64,000 nucleotides of DNA from Salinilacustrithrix flava (GTDB lineage: Bacteria; Actinomycetota; Acidimicrobiia; Acidimicrobiales; Salinilacustritrichaceae). The notes under the pieces are model-generated. The model saw only the letters and a list, made by a program, of their open reading frames with translations, was not told the DNA's origin and ran no database searches. How positions within the stretch are numbered: position 1 is the stretch's first letter; each line of letters starts with the position of its first letter. Shown in pieces: positions 60,373 to 64,000 of the stretch. The position numbers and the translations under genes are program-made. The stretch covers positions 2,852,001 through 2,916,000 of the forward strand of contig NZ_CP133888.1 of NCBI RefSeq assembly GCF_041228405.1, read 5' to 3'.

Positions 60373-61713
60373 CTACCCCCGGAGCAGCTCGGCGACCCGG
60401 AACGCCAGGTCGATCGACTGCCGACCGTTCAGGCGCGGATCGCACATCGTCTCGTACCGGTTGCCGAGGTCGGCATCGCCGATCTCCTCGGCACCGCCGA
60501 GGCACTCGGTGACGTCGTCACCGGTGAGCTCGACGTGGATGCCGCCCGGCCAGGTGCCGGCGTCGCGGTGGGCGGCGAAGAAGCCGGCCACCTCCCGCAC
60601 GACGTCTTCGAAGTGGCGGGTCTTGCGCCCGGACTCCGAGGTGAAGGTGTTGCCGTGCATGGGGTCGCAGGCCCACACGACGGGGTGCTCGCCGTCGCGG
60701 GTGGCCTCGAGCAGCGGCGGGAGCAGCTCGGCGATGTTGTCGGCACCCATGCGGGAGATGAGGGTGAGCCGGCCGGGGATGCGGTCCGGGTTCAACGCCT
60801 CGCACAGCCCGCGGACGTCGTCGGCGGTGGCGGTCGGGCCCACCTTGCAGCCGATGGGGTTGCGGACGCCGGCGAGGAACTCCACGTGGGCGCCGTCGAG
60901 CTGGCGGGTGCGCTCGCCGATCCAGAGCATGTGGGCCGAGCAGTCGTACCAGTCGTCGGTCAGCGAGTCCCGTCGGGTGAGGGCCTCCTCGTAGCCGAGG
61001 AGCAGCGCCTCGTGGCTGGTGAAGAAGTCGACCTCGTGGAGGTACGGGGTCTCCACGGTGTCGATGCCGCAGGCCTTCATGAAGCGCAGCGTGCGGTCGA
61101 TGTCGTGGGCGAGGGCCTCGTAGCGCTCGCCCTCGCGGGACGACGCGACGAACTCCTGGTTCCACTGGTGGACCTGGCCGAGGTCGGCGAAGCCGCCCTT
61201 GGTGAAGGCCCGCAGCAGGTTCAGCGTGGAGCTGGACTGGTGGTAGGCCTGCAGGAGCCGGCCCGGGTCGGCCTGGCGGGAGGCCGAGGTGAAGCCGACG
61301 TCGTTCACGATGTGGCCGCGGAAGGATGGCAGCTCGGTGCCGTCGACGGTCTCGGTGGCGCTGGAGCGGGGCTTGGCGAACTGGCCGGCGATGCGCCCCA
61401 CCTTCACCGTGGGCACCCCCGAGGAGTACGTGAGCACGACGGCCATCTGCAGGATGACCTTGAGCTTGTCCCGGATCGCGTCGGCGGAGAACGAGTCGAA
61501 GGACTCGGCGCAGTCGCCGGCCTGGAGCAGGAACGCCTCGCCGGCGGCCACCTGGGCGAGCTGGGCGGTGAGGTCGCGGACCTCGCCGGCGAACACCAGC
61601 GGGGGATAGCTGCCGAGCTCCTTGAGCACGGCCTCGAGCGCGCCCTCGTCGGGCCACTCGGGCTGCTGCGCGGCGGGCTTGGTCCGCCAGGAGGTCGGGG
61701 TCCACTGGGTCAC
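60373..61713 (-). CDS. aroG: 3-deoxy-7-phosphoheptulonate synthase, class II
   Basis: A 446-residue DAHP synthase of the plant/actinobacterial class II, first step of aromatic amino acid synthesis. Motifs include LLQAGDCAESF with the metal Cys, RIAGQFAKPRS, LWIGERTRQLDGAHVEFL, NPIGCKVGP and CDPMHGNT with the metal His. The GTG start has GAGGCT 7 nt upstream, close to the usual leaderless box. It stands alone, behind the sigma factor gene and its terminator. Confidence 0.96.
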   Translation of the reverse strand: MTQWTPTSWRTKPAAQQPEWPDEGALEAVLKELGSYPPLVFAGEVRDLTAQLAQVAAGEAFLLQAGDCAESFDSFSADAIRDKLKVILQMAVVLTYSSGVPTVKVGRIAGQFAKPRSSATETVDGTELPSFRGHIVNDVGFTSASRQADPGRLLQAYHQSSSTLNLLRAFTKGGFADLGQVHQWNQEFVASSREGERYEALAHDIDRTLRFMKACGIDTVETPYLHEVDFFTSHEALLLGYEEALTRRDSLTDDWYDCSAHMLWIGERTRQLDGAHVEFLAGVRNPIGCKVGPTATADDVRGLCEALNPDRIPGRLTLISRMGADNIAELLPPLLEATRDGEHPVVWACDPMHGNTFTSESGRKTRHFEDVVREVAGFFAAHRDAGTWPGGIHVELTGDDVTECLGGAEEIGDADLGNRYETMCDPRLNGRQSIDLAFRVAELLRG

Positions 61714-61744
61714 GTCGGCAAGCCTCGCACGTCCTCACGGGTGG

Positions 61745-61781
61745 GCAAAAAGCAGATCGGACCGCCGGGGGAAGCGGTCCG
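61745..61781 (-). terminator. Rho-independent terminator after the sigma factor gene
   Basis: On the minus strand an 8-bp stem CGGACCGC / GCGGTCCG (61781-61758) is followed after a few bases by CTTTTTG. It is the clearest intrinsic terminator in this GC-rich window. The surrounding 61714-61893 shows nothing else. Confidence 0.7.
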
Positions 61782-61893
61782 AACGCTGCAGATCGCGCAA
61801 CCCGGCGGGGGGGAGGTGCCGGGGAGGCGTCTGTCTGTGGTGGTGGGTGGATCGTTCGCCGTGGTGGCGAGGGTGCCCTGCCGAAGCGGGGCG

Positions 61894-62727
61894 TCAGGCT
61901 GCGCCGCGGGTGCCGGCTTCTTCTCGGACGGTGCCCACGGCCCGCTTCACCAGGCGGCGGGCGGCCTCGGCCGTGACGCCGAGCTCCTCGCCGACCTCGC
62001 GGTAGCTGCGGGTGCGACCGTCGTTGAGGCCGAAGCGCTGCTCGACGGCGTAGCGGGCCCGGGGCTCGAGGACGTCGAGCAGGCCGGTGACGAACTCGTC
62101 CTCGGCGGCCTTGAGGGTGAGGGTCTCGGGGCCGGGCTTGTTGTCGGCCAGGAGGTCGACCAGCTCGGAGCCGTCGGACTCGTCGCCGACGGTGCGGTCG
62201 AGCGACGTCGGCGTGGTGAGGCGGTGCAGGCGGGAGTGCTCGTCGTCGAGCTCGGTGCCCTCGCCGGACGCGTGCCGGAGGGCGGCCCGCAGGCTGGCCG
62301 AGCGGTCGCCGGGCAGGCGCACGAGGCTGGCCTTCTGGTCGAGGGCCCGGCCGATGGCCTGGCGGATCCAGAAGGTGGCGTAGGTCGAGAACTTGAAGCC
62401 CTTGCGCCAGTCGAACTTGTCGACGGCGTGCTCCAGGCCCAGGTTGCCCTCCTGGATGAGGTCCAGGAGCTCCATCGAGGGGGGCAGCGGGTAGCGCCGC
62501 GCGATCGAGACGACGAGGCGCAGGTTGGCCCGGATGAAGCGGTCCTTGGCGGCCGCCGCGTCGGCGATCGCCCGGCGCTCCTCGCGGGTCTTCTTCTCAC
62601 CCGCATCCAGGCGTTCCTGGGCCTCTCGGCCCTTCTCGATGACCTGGGAGAGCTCGCGCTCCTCCTCGGCGGTGAGGAGGGGCACCATCCCGATCTCGTT
62701 CAGATACTGTCCAACAGAGTCGCTCAT
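61894..62727 (-). CDS. RNA polymerase sigma-70 factor (group 2, primary-like)
   Basis: A 277-residue sigma factor with region 1.2 (VGQYLNEIGMVPLLTAEEE), region 2 (FIRANLRLVVSIARRYPLPP, LLDLIQEGNLGLEHAVDKFD, FSTYATFWIRQAI), region 3 and region 4 (LEPRARYAVEQRFGLNDGRT, GVTAEAARRLVKRAV). It lacks region 1.1 and the long acidic N terminus of principal sigma factors, so an alternative or hrd-like role is likely. ATG 62727 fits region 1.2; longer starts run through the nadD upstream region. Confidence 0.92.
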   Translation of the reverse strand: MSDSVGQYLNEIGMVPLLTAEEERELSQVIEKGREAQERLDAGEKKTREERRAIADAAAAKDRFIRANLRLVVSIARRYPLPPSMELLDLIQEGNLGLEHAVDKFDWRKGFKFSTYATFWIRQAIGRALDQKASLVRLPGDRSASLRAALRHASGEGTELDDEHSRLHRLTTPTSLDRTVGDESDGSELVDLLADNKPGPETLTLKAAEDEFVTGLLDVLEPRARYAVEQRFGLNDGRTRSYREVGEELGVTAEAARRLVKRAVGTVREEAGTRGAA

Positions 62728-62948
62728 GACACTCGTTCCAACGGCGTTTGCGGGTGGAGGATTCCGACCGGGCTCGTGACTCCAGTCACAGGGGTCCGAG
62801 GGGGATCGAACCCACGTCCGTACATCGGTACCCAACTGGGGTGACAGCGAGAACATTCCGGCGGGGGCGCCAGGTGGGGCGGTCAGGGGGGGAACCGACC
62901 AGTGTGGCCGCTGACGGTCCGCTCGCCCCGGTCGAATATCGTCGCCGG

Positions 62949-63542
62949 ATGGCAGCGGCGCGGATCGGGGTGTTCGGGGGGACCTTCGACCCGCCCCACG
63001 TCGGCCATCTGGTCACGGCGGTCAACGTGCGCCACGACCTGCACCTCGACCGGCTGCTCCTGGTCGTCGCCAACGAGCCGTGGCAGAAGCTGGGGAGCCG
63101 GCCGATCACGCCGGCGGCGGACCGGCTCGCCATGGTCGAGGCCGCCGTGGCCGGGGTCGCCGGGCTGGAGGCGTGCGCTCTCGAGATCGAGCGCGGCGGC
63201 CACAGCTACACGGCGGACACGCTGGCCGAGCTCGCCGCTGCGAACCCGGGCGCCGAGCTGTTCCTCGTGCTCGGCGCCGATGCCGCCACCGGGTTGCCCA
63301 CGTGGGAGCGGGTCGACGAGGTCCGCGCCTGCGCCTCGCTCGTGATCGTGGACCGCCCCGGCGAGCCCCCGCCGGTCGTGCCCGACGGTTGGGACTGGAC
63401 CCACGTGGAGGTCCCCCGACTCGAGGTGTCCTCGACCGACCTGCGGGACCGCGTGGCTGATGGCCGCCCCCTCGACTACCTGCTGCCACGCGACGTGGTG
63501 GCCTGCGTGCGCGAGCGCCAGCTCTATCGTGGGTCCACGTGA
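62949..63542 (+). CDS. nadD: Nicotinate-nucleotide adenylyltransferase
   Basis: A 197-residue nucleotidyltransferase of NAD synthesis. The start IGVFGGTFDPPHVGHLV holds the ATP-binding (T/H)xGH motif, and the end has VSSTDLRDRVADGRPLDYLL, the ISSTxIR motif. TATCGT lies exactly 6 nt before the ATG (leaderless). In many actinobacteria it follows proA; here about 12 kb intervene. Confidence 0.95.
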   Translation: MAAARIGVFGGTFDPPHVGHLVTAVNVRHDLHLDRLLLVVANEPWQKLGSRPITPAADRLAMVEAAVAGVAGLEACALEIERGGHSYTADTLAELAAANPGAELFLVLGADAATGLPTWERVDEVRACASLVIVDRPGEPPPVVPDGWDWTHVEVPRLEVSSTDLRDRVADGRPLDYLLPRDVVACVRERQLYRGST

Positions 63543-64000
63543 CGGGCGAGGCGGGCGAGGGCGACCCGGGGATCGATGACGACGAGCGGGAGGCACGCCT
63601 GCAGGCGCTGCTGTCGGTCCGCGTCGCGGCACGCCAGGACGAGCTCGGGCCGGGACCGCTCGAGGGGCGCCGTCGTCGCACCACCACCTCGGATGACGAC
63701 GACCGCGAGGACCACCCCGACGACCGTGCGGGAGCGGGCCGTCGCATCGGCCTCACCACCGTGCTCGCCACCCTGGTCCTGCTCGGCCTGTTCGCCACCG
63801 GTGCCGGCCTGATCTACGCCGGCACCCGCATCATCCGCTCCAGCACCGAGGGCGAGGTCGTCGCCGAGCAGACCGACCCGGCCGCTCCCGGCTACGAGGC
63901 GATCGTGAGCCCGACGCCGACGATGCTCGTCGTGCACGACGTGGACGGCGAGGTGCAGGCGCTCACGGTGCTGACCCTGCCCGATCCGGGTTCGGGCGGC
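63539..64000 (+). CDS. Membrane protein, possible LytR-CpsA-Psr family, N-terminal part
   Basis: The frame starts at a GTG overlapping the nadD stop and stays open to the window end (154 residues seen). A charged cytoplasmic region (REDHPDDRAGAGRRIG and similar) leads to one membrane helix (TTVLATLVLLGLFATGAGLI) and an outer part with SPTPTMLVVHDVDGEVQAL. This layout and the place after nadD fit an LCP-type wall polymer ligase, as in Streptomyces, but too little is visible to be sure. Confidence 0.7.
   Translation, partial: MTGEAGEGDPGIDDDEREARLQALLSVRVAARQDELGPGPLEGRRRRTTTSDDDDREDHPDDRAGAGRRIGLTTVLATLVLLGLFATGAGLIYAGTRIIRSSTEGEVVAEQTDPAAPGYEAIVSPTPTMLVVHDVDGEVQALTVLTLPDPGSGG

Noticed and set aside
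62790..62830. A tRNA/tmRNA-like 3' half (GGGTTCGATCCCCC on the minus strand) upstream of nadD
   Set aside because: The T stem has a mismatch, and no matching acceptor 5' strand, anticodon arm or tag-coding region lies nearby. It could be a remnant of an attachment site, but nothing else supports an integrated element.

Overview
The window is a 64 kb piece of a very GC-rich chromosome packed with core genes. Several traits together point to an actinobacterium, most likely of the class Acidimicrobiia: a mycofactocin locus with an NDMA-dependent alcohol dehydrogenase, a DUF222/HNH protein, a SigK/RskA-type sigma/anti-sigma pair, a heliorhodopsin, mreBCD-PBP2-rodA, and mycobacterial-style nirA-cysH. 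The taxonomic call is inference from gene content only. No rRNA, CRISPR array, transposase or prophage is visible, and no stretch longer than about 300 bases lacks a feature.

Layout. 1-7.9 kb: end of an MBL-fold hydrolase, rph, rdgB, a DUF222/HNH protein, a DSD1-type PLP enzyme, a Nei/Fpg glycosylase, tRNA-Leu, a first clpP, a lipoprotein and rpe. 7.9-13.3 kb: an RNA methyltransferase, an ECF sigma/anti-sigma pair, a frameshifted small gene, a 57-residue acidic repeat protein directly before a JmjC-type cupin oxygenase, four tRNAs and a LANTG cell-wall protein. 13.3-22.9 kb: a mycofactocin locus broken into separate transcription units (mftF | mftABC | mftD | mftE), the NDMA-dependent alcohol dehydrogenase, and an AAA ATPase gene whose VWA-domain partner has no credible start codon and is joined to it by what looks like a complete -1 programmed frameshift signal. 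A heliorhodopsin and a PfpI-type protein follow. 22.9-28.2 kb: tRNA-Pro, tig-clpP2-clpX-folC and ndk. 28.3-34.0 kb: the elongasome operon mreB-mreC-mreD-mrdA-rodA. 34.1-40.7 kb: an alpha-galactosidase, the TIGR03960/TIGR03936 radical SAM pair and RNase E/G. 40.8-51.1 kb: rplU-rpmA, a response regulator, dgt, obg-proB, pspA, murJ, a CbxX-type AAA ATPase and proA. 51.2-56.7 kb: a MoxR ATPase, a cyclic-nucleotide-binding-fold protein, a metallophosphoesterase, a CoxE-like VWA protein and an M15 peptidase. 56.8-64 kb: an alpha/beta hydrolase, cysH, a nitrite/sulfite reductase, class II DAHP synthase, a sigma-70 factor, nadD and the start of a membrane protein.

Shared regulatory structure. About sixteen genes have a TANNNT-like -10 box only 6-9 nt before the start codon, so leaderless transcription appears common and helps fix starts. 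The moxR and coxE-like VWA genes carry the same 16-bp palindrome (TTGACCG-N2-CGGTCAA) exactly over their -35 boxes, and a degenerate copy lies before the alcohol dehydrogenase operon. Three copies of a dispersed palindromic element sit at gene ends (16.4, 28.2 and 45.8 kb).

The strongest candidates for new biology are the AAA/VWA frameshift fusion beside the mycofactocin dehydrogenase, the acidic repeat peptide paired with a JmjC-type oxygenase, the common MoxR/VWA operator, and the palindromic repeat family.
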